Positions 17,824 through 27,635 of a stretch of 64,000 bases of DNA are shown here, in pieces. Position numbers and translations under genes: made by a program. Position 1 is the first letter of the stretch. Each line of letters opens with the position of its first letter. Origin of the DNA: Vibrio rotiferianus CAIM 577 = LMG 21460 (lineage in GTDB: Bacteria; Pseudomonadota; Gammaproteobacteria; Enterobacterales; Vibrionaceae); assembly GCF_002741985.1 (NCBI RefSeq), contig NZ_APHW01000001.1:62001-126000 (forward strand), given 5' to 3'. A model generated the notes under the pieces. That model worked only from the letters and a program-made list of their open reading frames with translations. It searched no databases and was not told the origin of the DNA.

Positions 17824-18465
17824 TTACTTTTGATTCAGCTGCTGTAAGAACTTGTCTGATTCAGCAATCGCGGCATTCATTTGCTTAATTGCGTATTGAA
17901 TGTCTTTCTCTAAGCTAGAGAATTCACCTTTCAGTGAGCCAATCGCACTCGCGTTCAAGTTATGCTTTAGGTAAAGCGTATTGTCACGCAGTGTATTCAG
18001 AACCGGTGTCATCTTGTCTTCCGCACGCTTCATGGCGTTAAGCATGGTTTTGTAAGACGCTTTGGTTTCACGTAACTTCTGTTCGCTAGAGCGACGCAGT
18101 TTCGCACTGGTGTACAGGTCTAGCTCGCCTTGCCACTCATCAAACAGGGCATCCGATACATCTTCAATCGCAGCAATACGGTCGCGCACGTCTTGCGCCG
18201 CTTTTTCGCTGTCTTCGTATTTATCGTTAATGTTGTTGTAGACGCTTTCCAATTCACCACCATCAAAGTTGGTCAGCGCAGAAAGTGCTTCTAATGCACT
18301 GGTGAACTCTTCTTGTGCATCTTGTTGTGACTCTTTGGCGTCTTCCACGCGATCTACCATGATATCGCGCTTGTGGTAACCCACTTGCTCCATTGCTGAA
18401 TAATATGCGGACTGACATCCTGTCAAAGTGAAAATTGATAGTACAATTGCTAATAAATAAGGCAT
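17824..18465 (-). CDS. DUF2959 lipoprotein
   Basis: A lipoprotein signal peptide ends in the lipobox LTGC at residues 14-17 (lipidated Cys 17). The remaining 195 residues are almost all helical and charged with heptad-like spacing, so a long coiled coil in the periplasm is likely. It matches the DUF2959 family found in marine gamma-proteobacteria; no function is known. It is divergent from yihY, with only 35 bp between the two start codons. Confidence 0.82.
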   Translation of the reverse strand: MPYLLAIVLSIFTLTGCQSAYYSAMEQVGYHKRDIMVDRVEDAKESQQDAQEEFTSALEALSALTNFDGGELESVYNNINDKYEDSEKAAQDVRDRIAAIEDVSDALFDEWQGELDLYTSAKLRRSSEQKLRETKASYKTMLNAMKRAEDKMTPVLNTLRDNTLYLKHNLNASAIGSLKGEFSSLEKDIQYAIKQMNAAIAESDKFLQQLNQK

Positions 18466-18500
18466 TCTTATGTCCTCGACGCTAATTTATGGGATGAACT

Positions 18501-19445
18501 ATGAACCAGTTATCAGAGAGTTACAAGGTGAGATTGAGCAAGCTCGTGCCGGGGAGCGTCGCGTTTTTCAAATATTTGCTCAAGCGTATGACGCACGATC
18601 GCGTCAACGTTAATGCAGGCTATCTAGCTTACATCACTTTGTTGTCTATTGTGCCGATGTTGACGGTATTACTGTCGATTTTGTCAAAGTTTCCGGTATT
18701 TGAGAATGTCGGCGAAGTGCTGCAGGGTTACATCATCGATAACTTCGTCCCCGCTTCTGGTGATGCAGTCAGAACCGCGCTGCAAGAGTTTGTCTCAAAC
18801 ACAGGCAAGATGACCGCCGTGGGTGGTGCGTTTTTGTTTGTTGCAGCCCTGATGCTGATCTCCAACATCGATAAGAACTTAAACTACATCTGGCGAGTGA
18901 AAGACAAACGTCGCCCAGTGTTTTCTTTCTCCATGTATTGGATGGTGCTGACCCTTGGTCCGATTCTGGTCGGTGCGAGTATTGCTGCAACCTCTTACGT
19001 AACATCGCTTAAGCTGATTGAAAACGAAACCTTATCGGGCGCTTACAACCTGTTTTTGCGCTGGCTGCCATTGTTATTGTCATTCTTTGCATTCATGGGT
19101 TTGTACTTCTTAGTGCCAAACAAAAAAGTTTATCTCTCTCACGGTGCCATTGGTGCAGCTATCGCCGCGGTGCTGTTTGAATTGAGTAAGAAAGGCTTTG
19201 CGTTCTACATTACCCAATTCCCGTCATACCAGCTGATTTACGGCGCACTTGCCGCGATTCCGATCCTGTTTGTGTGGGTGTATTTGTGTTGGCTGATCGT
19301 ATTGATTGGCGCGGAAGTCACGGCCGCTCTGGGCGAAAGAGAGCACTGGAGTGACGACCTAGAAATGATACACTCGACCGCTGAATTGCAATTAACAGAT
19401 GAAGGAAGCGAGAGTCGTGATAGCGCTAATTCAACGAGTCAGTGA
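18501..19445 (+). CDS. yihY: YihY/BrkB-family inner membrane protein
   Basis: Multi-pass membrane protein (about six helices between residues 35 and 265, starting at [20 protein letters not shown]) with a cytoplasmic C-terminal tail. It is related to E. coli YihY, once misnamed ribonuclease BN; the role is unknown. The 314-aa length is close to E. coli. The gene overlaps dtd by 29 bp, and the yihY-dtd-yiiD order is the same as in E. coli. Confidence 0.93.
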   Translation: MNQLSESYKVRLSKLVPGSVAFFKYLLKRMTHDRVNVNAGYLAYITLLSIVPMLTVLLSILSKFPVFENVGEVLQGYIIDNFVPASGDAVRTALQEFVSNTGKMTAVGGAFLFVAALMLISNIDKNLNYIWRVKDKRRPVFSFSMYWMVLTLGPILVGASIAATSYVTSLKLIENETLSGAYNLFLRWLPLLLSFFAFMGLYFLVPNKKVYLSHGAIGAAIAAVLFELSKKGFAFYITQFPSYQLIYGALAAIPILFVWVYLCWLIVLIGAEVTAALGEREHWSDDLEMIHSTAELQLTDEGSESRDSANSTSQ

Positions 19446-19851
19446 AGCCGCCGTTCGTGTAGACGGTGAAGTTGTCGGTGAAATCGACCAAGGTCTACTT
19501 GTCCTACTTGGGGTAGAAAAGGACGATGATGAAGCAAAAGCAAAACGTTTGATGGAGCGTGTAACCACTTATCGTGTGTTTGAAGATGATGAAGGCAAAA
19601 TGAACCTCAACGTCAAACAAGTGAACGGTAAGGTTTTGGTGGTGTCTCAATTTACGTTACCAGCCGACACCAAAAAGGGCACTCGCGCAGGCTTTTCTCG
19701 CGGCGCGCATCCTGCGGATGCAGAACGTCTGTATGACTACTTTTCAGATCTGTGTGAGGAAGTACTGCCAACGCAACGTGGCCGCTTTGCAGCAGACATG
19801 AAAGTGTCATTGATTAATGACGGCCCGGTGACTTTTTGGTTACAGGTCTAA
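19417..19851 (+). CDS. dtd: D-aminoacyl-tRNA deacylase
   Basis: Hydrolyses D-aminoacyl-tRNAs (and glycyl-tRNA-Ala) and so keeps D-amino acids out of protein. The GTG start gives MIALIQRV, matching the usual Dtd N-terminus, with GGAAGCGAGA upstream; the in-frame ATG at 19399 would add six unlikely residues. The chirality-checking Gly-cisPro motif is seen as NDGPVTF near the C-terminus, and the [12 protein letters not shown] segment is conserved. 144 aa. It overlaps the end of yihY, so it is translationally coupled. Confidence 0.96.
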   Translation: MIALIQRVSEAAVRVDGEVVGEIDQGLLVLLGVEKDDDEAKAKRLMERVTTYRVFEDDEGKMNLNVKQVNGKVLVVSQFTLPADTKKGTRAGFSRGAHPADAERLYDYFSDLCEEVLPTQRGRFAADMKVSLINDGPVTFWLQV

Positions 19852-19879
19852 TCTGGAAACCTTAGCTGCATAGTCTAAG

Positions 19880-19917
19880 CTTTAAGCCCAAGTGAATTGA
19901 TTTTACTTGGGTTATTT
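19880..19917 (+). terminator. Possible terminator between dtd and yiiD
   Basis: AGCCCAAGT and ACTTGGGTT pair around an 11-base loop, followed by ATTTG. The T-run is poor, so read-through into yiiD is likely. Confidence 0.4.
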
Positions 19918-19959
19918 GCCTTATGGCTTGTATTTGATTTGTGCTTTCAAAGGATTGAT

Positions 19960-20877
19960 ATGTTCAAACTTATAACTCCAAAAACTGAAAATCAGCTTAA
20001 CAAGTACTATCAATTTCGTTGGCAGATGCTGCGAGAACCATGGCGCATGCCTGTAGGCTCTGAGCGTGATGAGTATGATGGTATGAGCCATCACCGGATG
20101 ATTACCGACGGTCGTGGCCGTCCGATGGCGATCGGTCGTTTGTACATTACCCCAGATAACGACGGTCAGATCCGTTACATGGCGGTAAAAAACAACCGTC
20201 GCAGCAAAGGCATGGGTTCACTGGTGCTGGTGGCGCTTGAGTCTCTGGCACGACAAGAAGGGGCGAAGCGTCTGGTATGTAATGCTCGTGAAGATGCCAT
20301 TGCCTTCTATGAGAAGAATGGTTTCGAGCGTCGCGGTGAGCTGACCGATGAGCGTGGTCCCGTGCGTCACCAACAAATGGTAAAGCCGCTTGATCCGATG
20401 GCCGATGTGCTTCGTCGACCTGAATGGTGTACTGAGCTGCAACAACGTTGGGAAGCGCAGATCCCAATTGCCGATAAAATGGGGATTAAAATTAACCAAT
20501 ATACCGGCTATCAGTTTGAATGCAGCGCACAGCTTAACCCGAATTTGAATCCACATAATACCATGTTTGCTGGTTCAGCCTTTACCTTGGCGACGCTTAC
20601 AGGTTGGGGGATGGCGTGGTTGTTAATGAAAGAGCGTGGTTTGCACGGTGATATTGTATTGGCAGACAGTTCGATTCGTTATCGCCATCCTGTCGAAGAG
20701 AACCCTGTCGCGAGTACATCACTAGATGGTATCAGTGGTGACTTGGATAGACTCGCGTCAGGACGTAAAGCGCGCATTGTTATCCACGTGGTGATTTACA
20801 GCGGCGACGTGCCTGCGGTGGATTTTGTTGGTACGTACATGTTGCTGCCGAATTACTCTAAGCTACTCAGCTGTTAG
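19960..20877 (+). CDS. yiiD: YiiD: GNAT acetyltransferase fused to a thioesterase-like domain
   Basis: Residues 1-145 form a GNAT N-acetyltransferase with the acetyl-CoA loop RRSKGMGS. Residues about 160-305 are a YiiD_C hot-dog domain (NPHNTMFAGS). The E. coli homologue, also called FabY, has been linked to the start of fatty acid synthesis; the substrate here is not shown. I prefer the ATG at 19960 (MFKLITPKTEN), preceded by AAGG; an upstream ATG at 19897 would add a hydrophobic stretch absent from the family. The gene converges on the AsmA-family gene and the two overlap by 15 bp. Confidence 0.88.
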   Translation: MFKLITPKTENQLNKYYQFRWQMLREPWRMPVGSERDEYDGMSHHRMITDGRGRPMAIGRLYITPDNDGQIRYMAVKNNRRSKGMGSLVLVALESLARQEGAKRLVCNAREDAIAFYEKNGFERRGELTDERGPVRHQQMVKPLDPMADVLRRPEWCTELQQRWEAQIPIADKMGIKINQYTGYQFECSAQLNPNLNPHNTMFAGSAFTLATLTGWGMAWLLMKERGLHGDIVLADSSIRYRHPVEENPVASTSLDGISGDLDRLASGRKARIVIHVVIYSGDVPAVDFVGTYMLLPNYSKLLSC

Positions 20878-23046
20878 GTCCGTTGATTTTAGTGCTTCTT
20901 GTGGCGCATCTTGCTCTTGCGATGCGCCCAGTTCTACCTTGGAGTTATCTGCTTCTGAAGTAGCGCTTTCTTCAGATGACTTTTCTTCGATAAGGGAGCT
21001 TTCTTGAACAGAGATAAGTTGCTCTTCTGAGGGCGGCGCAGCAGTAGGTTCTTTTTCTTCTACTACTTCTTCACTTAATTCTTCTTCATATTGCTCTAAG
21101 TTGATTGGTTTAATGCTTGTGCTGTTCGTCGCTTTCGGTGAACTCTGTTTGGGTTCTTCTGGCTCAGTCTGTTTTGACATATTGACGCATTCATTTGCTT
21201 TGACTACTCCACTCAGCAGGTCACCTTGAATCGAACCACATGTTTCTCTGAGCTGATAAATCACACCCCTAATTGGGTTGTTCGCCATATCAAACTCTCC
21301 GGAAAGGTTACCCGAGATGGCTTTGCCTGAAATGGTCACTGGTTGAAACTTCACTTCGCCGCGTTGGGCATGTAAACGTAGCGGGCTGAAGGTGATCGCC
21401 TTGAGTGAATCATCCGCTTGTGACTTTAAGGTGGTATCGCGCAGATTGGCTTCCACTTCGCCTGACAAGCTGTAAGCAAGCATGTTTTGATCGCCGGCTA
21501 AACCTTTTAAGTCGAGGCTTAGGTCAGAGAAACCATTGACCGCGAGCACCGTTGGTAAGTAAGGGTGGAGCAGTTGCAGAGGGAGTCCATCGGCGTTGAG
21601 GTTAAGCGTCCAAGGTTGGCTGGTGGTGCTAAGGTCGATTTGTCCTAAGCCTTCAATATAGCCTTGCTCCAGAGGGGCGAACAAACGCGTCAGTTGCCAC
21701 AAGCCATTGTCACTTTGTGTTGAAATTGCTGCGTGTGATGTGATGACTTGATCGTAACTCGCGTTGACGACGCTGGCATCAAGCTTGCCGTTCCAAATAC
21801 CCCAATGGCCATTGCTGTGTTTTACTTCGAGTTGGTTACCTTCCAAATTCAACCCAGAAAGCTGCCAGTAAGGTTGTTTAGATAACTGGATAACTTGGCT
21901 GCGTTCAATCTCTAATTGCTTCACATTGACTTTCTGGAGCGTTTCTGTGGTGATTTGCCACCAGTCGGTTTTATCATCAGGCTGGATAGCCCATTTTAAT
22001 CCACTGACGGTGGCGTTGTTAATTGTCCAATGCTTTGGCTCAAACATGCCTGATAGCTGTATTGTGCCTTGTTGCCAATCCAAGCTCAGCTCTTGCAGTT
22101 GAATCGCCCCCGGTTTGAACTGGGCATTCAAGCGAGGCTCTACCGCAGTTTGATCTTGAAAGCTGACACTGTCGGCTTGCAGAGAAATCTGTGCCGTTGT
22201 GTTCCACAGTGACAGTGGTAGGGAGGCATTTTCGAGTGACAATTCTAGGTTTTGCCAGTGCCAATCGCCGTACTCGATATCTGCGTTCAATAGATCGAGG
22301 CTATTGATATGAGTGATATTAATTGGCAGTGCTTGCCATGGTTTGGTGAGTAAAGATTGCAGTTGTAGGTTATCGATTTTCAGTTTATCTACGGTCACAT
22401 TTACCAGTGACCAGCCTTGCGAGTACTGCTCTCCCTGACCGGAAACCTCACTGCCACGCCAGTTAAATGAAGCGCCATAAAGCGTGCTGTCTTGCGCTTT
22501 GTAATCGATATCAAGCAGCAGTTGATTGAACGCTTCCCCTTTCCAGTAGAGTTGGTCAGCAGACAACTGAATCTCACCATAGGGTATGGTTTGTGTTTTT
22601 GTTAGCCAGGTTGGATCTTGGACCTGAATATTTACGTTTCGAGCAGTATAACGGTCATCAGCATAGTTGATGTTCTTTAGAGCGAGTTGGTGAAGCAAAA
22701 TATTGCTTGGAACTTGGACTTCTGGCAGGCCATGCTGCGCTTCAACGCCATCAATTAACAGGCTGTCTAGTATCCATTGGTTATCGCGTCTGATATCTGG
22801 ATTGAACCAGAGGTCGATTTGTTCAATGTAGGGTATTTGCTCTGAGGATGTTGTTACCCCCTGCAGAGAAACATGATAAGGAAACTGGTAATGGACACTT
22901 TTGGCTTGCCAATTAAGGGGGAATGGCTGTGAGATAAGCTGCCATGTTTGTGGTGCGTATGATGTCGTCAACAAACCCGCGAGTACGATTGGTACACAAA
23001 TCAATATGACAAGAGCGAGTGTGAGAATCCTTATTACTGTCTTCAT
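20863..23046 (-). CDS. AsmA-family protein
   Basis: 727-aa protein with one N-terminal membrane helix (about residues 5-28) followed by a long beta-strand-rich region and the AsmA C-terminal repeat (LNLNADGLPLQLLHPYLP to about residue 600). AsmA-like proteins span the periplasm as bridges that carry phospholipid to the outer membrane. The last 110 residues are an acidic, low-complexity tail (rich in E, S and Q) outside the family domain. Its 3' end overlaps yiiD tail to tail by 15 bp. Confidence 0.82.
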   Translation of the reverse strand: MKTVIRILTLALVILICVPIVLAGLLTTSYAPQTWQLISQPFPLNWQAKSVHYQFPYHVSLQGVTTSSEQIPYIEQIDLWFNPDIRRDNQWILDSLLIDGVEAQHGLPEVQVPSNILLHQLALKNINYADDRYTARNVNIQVQDPTWLTKTQTIPYGEIQLSADQLYWKGEAFNQLLLDIDYKAQDSTLYGASFNWRGSEVSGQGEQYSQGWSLVNVTVDKLKIDNLQLQSLLTKPWQALPINITHINSLDLLNADIEYGDWHWQNLELSLENASLPLSLWNTTAQISLQADSVSFQDQTAVEPRLNAQFKPGAIQLQELSLDWQQGTIQLSGMFEPKHWTINNATVSGLKWAIQPDDKTDWWQITTETLQKVNVKQLEIERSQVIQLSKQPYWQLSGLNLEGNQLEVKHSNGHWGIWNGKLDASVVNASYDQVITSHAAISTQSDNGLWQLTRLFAPLEQGYIEGLGQIDLSTTSQPWTLNLNADGLPLQLLHPYLPTVLAVNGFSDLSLDLKGLAGDQNMLAYSLSGEVEANLRDTTLKSQADDSLKAITFSPLRLHAQRGEVKFQPVTISGKAISGNLSGEFDMANNPIRGVIYQLRETCGSIQGDLLSGVVKANECVNMSKQTEPEEPKQSSPKATNSTSIKPINLEQYEEELSEEVVEEKEPTAAPPSEEQLISVQESSLIEEKSSEESATSEADNSKVELGASQEQDAPQEALKSTDLTAE

Positions 23047-23111
23047 TCCATTGAGAACCTTTGGCCAGCTTGCTGCTTAGAGTGTATCAATATTGAAGAG
23101 GTTTCAATAAA

Positions 23112-23133
23112 AAGCCCCTCAAAAGAGGGGCTT
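23112..23133 (-). terminator. Terminator of pckA
   Basis: On the minus strand AAGCCCCTC-TTTT-GAGGGGCTT is a perfect 9-bp hairpin followed by TTTATTG, 30 bp past the pckA stop. Confidence 0.92.
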
Positions 23134-23166
23134 GTGAAGTGTTTTTGTAACTAAATCACGTTGAGC

Positions 23167-24795
23167 TTAGTCAACTTGCGGGCCAGCAGCTACAAGTGAT
23201 TTGCCTTCTGCATTATCCGTGTATTTATCAAAGTTATTGATAAAGCGTTCTGCTAAATCCTTGGCTTTGCTTTCCCATTGTAGTGGGTCAACATAAGTAT
23301 CGCGTGGATCAAGAATACTTGGGTCTACACCTGGTAGAGCAGTCGGCACTTCTAGGTTGAAGATAGGGATATGTTTAGTTTGAGCGTTTTCAATCGAACC
23401 ATCTAGGATGGCGTCAATGATACCGCGCGTATCTTGGATAGAAATACGCTTGCCGCTACCGTTCCAACCAGTGTTGACTAGGTAAGCCTCAGCACCTGCT
23501 GCTTCCATACGTTTTACTAGTACTTCAGCATATTTAGTTGGGTGTAGTGTTAGGAATGCTGCACCGAAACACGCTGAGAAGGTAGGCGTTGGCTCCGTGA
23601 TACCACGCTCTGTGCCCGCTAGCTTAGCAGTAAAGCCAGATAGGAAGTGGTACTTAGTTTGCTCTGGTGTCAGCTTAGACACTGGAGGTAGTACGCCAAA
23701 TGCGTCAGCCGATAGGAAGATCACTTTGTTTGCGTGGCCACCTTTCGATACTGGCTTAACGATGTTGTCGATGTGATGAAGTGGGTAAGACACACGGGTG
23801 TTCTCAGTCTTAGAACCATCATCAAAGTCGATAGAACCATCGCTGCGAACCGTCACGTTCTCTAGTAGTGCGTCGCGGCGGATCGCGTTGTAGATATCAG
23901 GCTCTGCCTCTTTCGATAGCTTGATGGTCTTAGCGTAACAGCCACCTTCGAAGTTGAATACGCCGTCGTCATCCCAACCGTGCTCGTCATCACCAATCAG
24001 TGCGCGTTTAGGATCAGTTGATAGGGTGGTTTTACCTGTGCCAGATAGACCGAAGAAGATCGCAACGTCGCCTTCTTCACCCATGTTTGCACTACAGTGC
24101 ATCGATGCGATGTCTTTAAGCGGCAGGAAGTAGTTCATCATGGCGAACATACCTTTCTTCATTTCTCCGCCGTACCACGTACCACCGATCAGTTGCATGC
24201 GCTCTGTTAGGTTAAATACAGTGAAGTTTTCTGAGTTCAGACCGTGCTCTTCCCACTTCTCGTTGGTGCATTTCGCACCGTTCATTACCACGAAATCAGG
24301 CTCAAACGTTGCCAATTCTTCTTCTGTTGGGCGGATGAACATGTTTTTCACGAAGTGTGCTTGCCATGCTACTTCAGTGATCACTCGAATACTCAAACGA
24401 GTGTCTGGGTTTGCACCGCAATAACCGTCAATCACAAATAGGCGCTTACCTGAAAGCTGGTTAGTTACTAGCTCTTTTAGGTCGTCCCATACTTCTTTGT
24501 TTATTGCTTTGTTGTCGTTTTTCACTGCGTCAGAAGTCCACCACATGTGCTCTTCTGTCGTTGCATCTTTAACAATGTACTTATCTTTTGGTGAGCGACC
24601 AGTAAAGATACCAGTGTCTACGGCAACCGCGCCGAGTTCTGTAACCACACCACGTTCATAACCAGTTAGGTCAGCACGGGTCTCTTCCTCGAACAGCACT
24701 TCGTAGCTTGGGTTGCGAACAACCTCTTTCACGTTGTGCAATCCGTGTTTGGTTAGATCAAGTGTTGCAGCCTTTGTATGTTCCATAACGGTCAT
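23167..24795 (-). CDS. pckA: Phosphoenolpyruvate carboxykinase (ATP)
   Basis: First committed step of gluconeogenesis: oxaloacetate plus ATP gives PEP, CO2 and ADP. The kinase-type P-loop GLSGTGKTT (near residue 250), the metal-binding region ([18 protein letters not shown]) and the [14 protein letters not shown] motif mark the ATP-dependent enzyme. 542 aa. AAGGAG lies 5 bases before the ATG. It is probably controlled by carbon source, but I could not find a clear CRP site. Confidence 0.98.
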   Translation of the reverse strand: MTVMEHTKAATLDLTKHGLHNVKEVVRNPSYEVLFEEETRADLTGYERGVVTELGAVAVDTGIFTGRSPKDKYIVKDATTEEHMWWTSDAVKNDNKAINKEVWDDLKELVTNQLSGKRLFVIDGYCGANPDTRLSIRVITEVAWQAHFVKNMFIRPTEEELATFEPDFVVMNGAKCTNEKWEEHGLNSENFTVFNLTERMQLIGGTWYGGEMKKGMFAMMNYFLPLKDIASMHCSANMGEEGDVAIFFGLSGTGKTTLSTDPKRALIGDDEHGWDDDGVFNFEGGCYAKTIKLSKEAEPDIYNAIRRDALLENVTVRSDGSIDFDDGSKTENTRVSYPLHHIDNIVKPVSKGGHANKVIFLSADAFGVLPPVSKLTPEQTKYHFLSGFTAKLAGTERGITEPTPTFSACFGAAFLTLHPTKYAEVLVKRMEAAGAEAYLVNTGWNGSGKRISIQDTRGIIDAILDGSIENAQTKHIPIFNLEVPTALPGVDPSILDPRDTYVDPLQWESKAKDLAERFINNFDKYTDNAEGKSLVAAGPQVD

Positions 24796-25070
24796 AGGTG
24801 CTCCTTATAAGGATTTTTGTAGGGATTTTGTAAGAATGTTTTAATTTTATCTGCTCACCATGCTAGCAACGGGGCGGGGAGAAAACAGGGAGATAGCTCA
24901 AAAAATATCCATGATTTCATTGTGGTTTTAGGTAACCCGTCACATATCGGTACGAATAGTTTATCGTGCGCGCAAACCTTTGCGCTAGAGCAAAATAATT
25001 ATTAATTATTTAAAATTAAGCAGTTGCTTTATTACGTTGGAAGCAAGGTTATACGTGGGTTTGATCACAA
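24796..25070. other. Intergenic stretch upstream of pckA
   Basis: AT-rich and without a credible gene. Only the pckA ribosome binding site and the hslO terminator at its left border are clear. No promoter hexamer pair or regulator site reached a level I would defend. Confidence 0.4.
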
Positions 25071-25071
25071 A

Positions 25072-25094
25072 AAGGCCAGCATGATGCTGGCCTT
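25072..25094 (-). terminator. Terminator of hslO
   Basis: AAGGCCAGC-N5-GCTGGCCTT is a perfect 9-bp stem followed on the minus strand by TTTGTG. Confidence 0.85.
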
Positions 25095-25131
25095 TTGAAG
25101 GGTAAATTACAAGCTTGTTAAGCTATGAAAA

Positions 25132-26007
25132 TTAATGCACGATTTTATTGTCTGGAGTTGACTGAGTGTACAGATCCGTTACTTCAGATTCGTCGAACGT
25201 GTATGACGTGCCGCAGTAATCACAATGTAAAGAAATTGATCCTTCTTCTGCTAAAATGTCATAAATTTCAGTTTTATCAACCGTGATGATCGCTGCACCA
25301 CTGCGCTCACGAGAACAACCACAGTGGAATTCCACAGGCTGTGGTTCGTATAGACGAACTTTATCTTGGTTGTAGAGACGGTATAGCAGTTCGTTTGCTG
25401 GTAGCGTGAACAGCTCTTCATTTTTTACCGTGTCCGTGAGTTGCTCTAGGTGTTCGAAGTCTTCTGGCGTGCCAGTACCATCAGGCATGACTTGAATCAT
25501 CATACCAGCTGCGTGCGCTTTGCCTTCGTGTTCACCAGTGCGGATCCACAAACGCGTTTTTAGCTGCTCTGAGTTTGCGAAGTAGCCTTCGATTACGTCA
25601 GCCAATGTTTCGCCTTCTAGGCCAACCACACCTTGGTAACGTTCGCCTTTCTTCGGCTCAATAGTGATCACTAGGTAACCTTTACCCATCATGTCGTGCA
25701 GGCTTGCATCATCAGCAATGTCGCCTTCCCAGCGAGCAACGCCGCGGATTTTCTGATCGTGGTCGCCGTTGATTACTGCGAGTGATACAGGACCATCACC
25801 TTGCAGCTGGATAGTGATTGAGCCTTCGAACTTCAAAGTTGCAGTTAAAAGAGTGGCCGAAACGAGTAGCTCACCCAACAGTTTTTGTAGTGCTGCCGGA
25901 TATTCCTTGCTGGAGATAATACGTTGGTATGCTTCATCCAATTGTACCAACTCGCCACGTACTGAAAGATCTTCGAATAAGTAGCGGTTTAAAACATTGT
26001 TTGCCAT
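25132..26007 (-). CDS. hslO: Redox-regulated chaperone Hsp33
   Basis: Holdase chaperone switched on by oxidative unfolding. The N-terminal substrate domain spans about residues 1-180. The C-terminal redox switch has the four zinc cysteines in CGC (HCGCSRER, near 230) and CXXC (CDYCG, near 263), both intact. 291 aa, as expected. It lies 31 bp after hslR in the same direction and the two are probably one operon, as in E. coli. Confidence 0.97.
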   Translation of the reverse strand: MANNVLNRYLFEDLSVRGELVQLDEAYQRIISSKEYPAALQKLLGELLVSATLLTATLKFEGSITIQLQGDGPVSLAVINGDHDQKIRGVARWEGDIADDASLHDMMGKGYLVITIEPKKGERYQGVVGLEGETLADVIEGYFANSEQLKTRLWIRTGEHEGKAHAAGMMIQVMPDGTGTPEDFEHLEQLTDTVKNEELFTLPANELLYRLYNQDKVRLYEPQPVEFHCGCSRERSGAAIITVDKTEIYDILAEEGSISLHCDYCGTSYTFDESEVTDLYTQSTPDNKIVH

Positions 26008-26038
26008 GGAGTGCTTTCCTCGTCAGTAATTCCGGCTT

Positions 26039-26425
26039 TTATTGGTGTTTGAACTTAATGATGTCTCGGCGCTGCTTTTTATCAGGGCGGCGTTCCGGAC
26101 TTGGATTGTGGGCGTTAAGCTTACGCTGCTTAGCGTGTTCTTCACGTTTAGCTATACTTTCAGTGGTTTCGCTGTAAAGCGTTTGAGCGATCGGTGCACC
26201 ACGACGTTGATCTGAGATTTTCTCGATTATCACGATTTTCTCTTCATTACCTTGGCGTAAGCGCACCTCGGCTCCAAGTTCAACGATCTTGCTTGGCTTG
26301 CTTCGTTGTCCATTATAATGGACTTTGCCGCCATCGACCATATTCCGAGCGATGGAGCGTGTCTTGTAAAATCTGGCCGCCCACAGCCATTTATCTAGCC
26401 TTACGGCTTCATTTATGGAACTCAT
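26039..26425 (-). CDS. hslR: Heat shock protein Hsp15, S4-domain
   Basis: Binds free 50S subunits that carry a peptidyl-tRNA after premature dissociation, helping recycle stalled ribosomes. The S4 RNA-binding domain covers residues 8-65 (VRLDKWLWAARFYKTRS), followed by a long basic tail (residues 90-128). 128 aa, close to the E. coli length. First gene of the hslR-hslO pair; divergent from gspC. Confidence 0.95.
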   Translation of the reverse strand: MSSINEAVRLDKWLWAARFYKTRSIARNMVDGGKVHYNGQRSKPSKIVELGAEVRLRQGNEEKIVIIEKISDQRRGAPIAQTLYSETTESIAKREEHAKQRKLNAHNPSPERRPDKKQRRDIIKFKHQ

Positions 26426-26563
26426 ATAACTCTGTCGTATCTAATCACTGCGATAAATGTGATATCGAGTGGTGGATTATTCACCTACAAATGGAGTCAA
26501 GGCCTAATTTTTTCAAGGGAGTTGGCAAAAACGGCATAAGAAAACAGAGCAAAAACTATCTTG

Positions 26564-26572
26564 TGATATAGT
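26564..26572 (+). promoter_or_regulatory. Possible promoter of the type II secretion operon
   Basis: TGATATAGT is an extended -10 element (5/6 to TATAAT, preceded by TG). RNA would start near 26579, about 97 nt before gspC. No -35 match supports it, which is allowed for extended -10 promoters. Confidence 0.35.
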
Positions 26573-26675
26573 TCACTGCTCTTTGTTGACTAGTAAAGTT
26601 GTTGCAAATTTTTCAGGGTAACGTCGGTCATTTTGAGTGTTCATCGGCGAGCGTAACAATAAAGGAATTTATTAA

Positions 26676-27599
26676 GTGAAGCGTTTGGAGCTAAATGCTG
26701 GATTGTTGAGTAGCCCGCTATTGGCTCGGATTAAGTCCAACAATCTCGCTATTCAATCTAAACTCAGTTTGGTAGCAACGTGCATATTGATTGCAATGAT
26801 CGGGTGGGTATTAGGTCAATTGGTTTGGCTTGCAATGCCTCAATCCTCTGGCATTGCTAAATGGCAGCCATCTTCTAGTTCTTCGGTCAGTACCAATAAA
26901 TCTGATGCCATCGACTTCTCAGCGATCCAAAATGCCAACCTATTTGGAAAGTACAATGAGCAAAAGCCCGTTGTGGTTGAGCAACCGATCGTAAAAGACG
27001 CCCCTAAAACGCGTTTGAACCTTACCTTGGTAGGTGCTGTGGCAAGTTCGAATGCGAATACCAGCCTCGCGGTTATTGCCAATCGTGGTAAGCAAGCGAC
27101 TTATGGTATTGGTGAGGAAATTGAAGGTACTCGAGCGAAATTAAAAGCTGTCTTGGTAGATCGTGTGATTATCGATAACCAAGGACGAGATGAAACCTTG
27201 ATGCTTGAAGGGGTTGAGTACAAGAAGCTCTCCCAGAGCGCACAATCAAGACCCGTGGCAAAAAGTAATGTTGAAAAGGCTTCTGTTTCTGAAGAGAAGC
27301 TGGATCAGATCCGTGCTGAGATTGCACGTGACCCTAAACGAGTTTTTAACTACATCAGCATTTCAGAAGTCAAGAAGGATGGCAGTACGATCGGCTATCG
27401 CGTTTCACCAGGGCGTGAAGCTTCTTTATTTAATGATGTAGGTTTGCAAGCAGGTGATATTGCTGTGGAGCTAAATGGTATCGACTTACGTGATCCTTCT
27501 TCACTAGCAAAACTCGCTCAGGAAATGAGTAACCTGCAAGAATTGAACTTAACTGTTGAGCGAGATGGCCAACAGTACGACATCTATATCCAATTTTAA
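26676..27599 (+). CDS. gspC: Type II secretion protein GspC (EpsC)
   Basis: Inner membrane clamp that links the secretin to the inner membrane platform. A single membrane helix lies at about residues 30-55, the homology region (LNLTLVGAV and on) at 110-185, and a C-terminal PDZ domain at about 215-307 (GYRVSPGREASLFNDVGLQ), thought to help select substrates. First gene of a twelve-gene operon running gspC to gspN without a break. Confidence 0.97.
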   Translation: MKRLELNAGLLSSPLLARIKSNNLAIQSKLSLVATCILIAMIGWVLGQLVWLAMPQSSGIAKWQPSSSSSVSTNKSDAIDFSAIQNANLFGKYNEQKPVVVEQPIVKDAPKTRLNLTLVGAVASSNANTSLAVIANRGKQATYGIGEEIEGTRAKLKAVLVDRVIIDNQGRDETLMLEGVEYKKLSQSAQSRPVAKSNVEKASVSEEKLDQIRAEIARDPKRVFNYISISEVKKDGSTIGYRVSPGREASLFNDVGLQAGDIAVELNGIDLRDPSSLAKLAQEMSNLQELNLTVERDGQQYDIYIQF

Positions 27600-27635
27600 T
27601 ACTTAGGCACTAAGCGTAAGTTCAGGGAGACATAC

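Noticed and set aside
19880-19917. Copy of the Vibrio CCCAAGT inverted-repeat element after dtd
   Set aside because: Shares only CCCAAGTGA with the element end at 47828; the rest does not match and the pair is a simple hairpin.
26194-26571. 125-codon plus-strand frame before gspC
   Set aside because: Mostly antisense to hslR; no ribosome site and no family.
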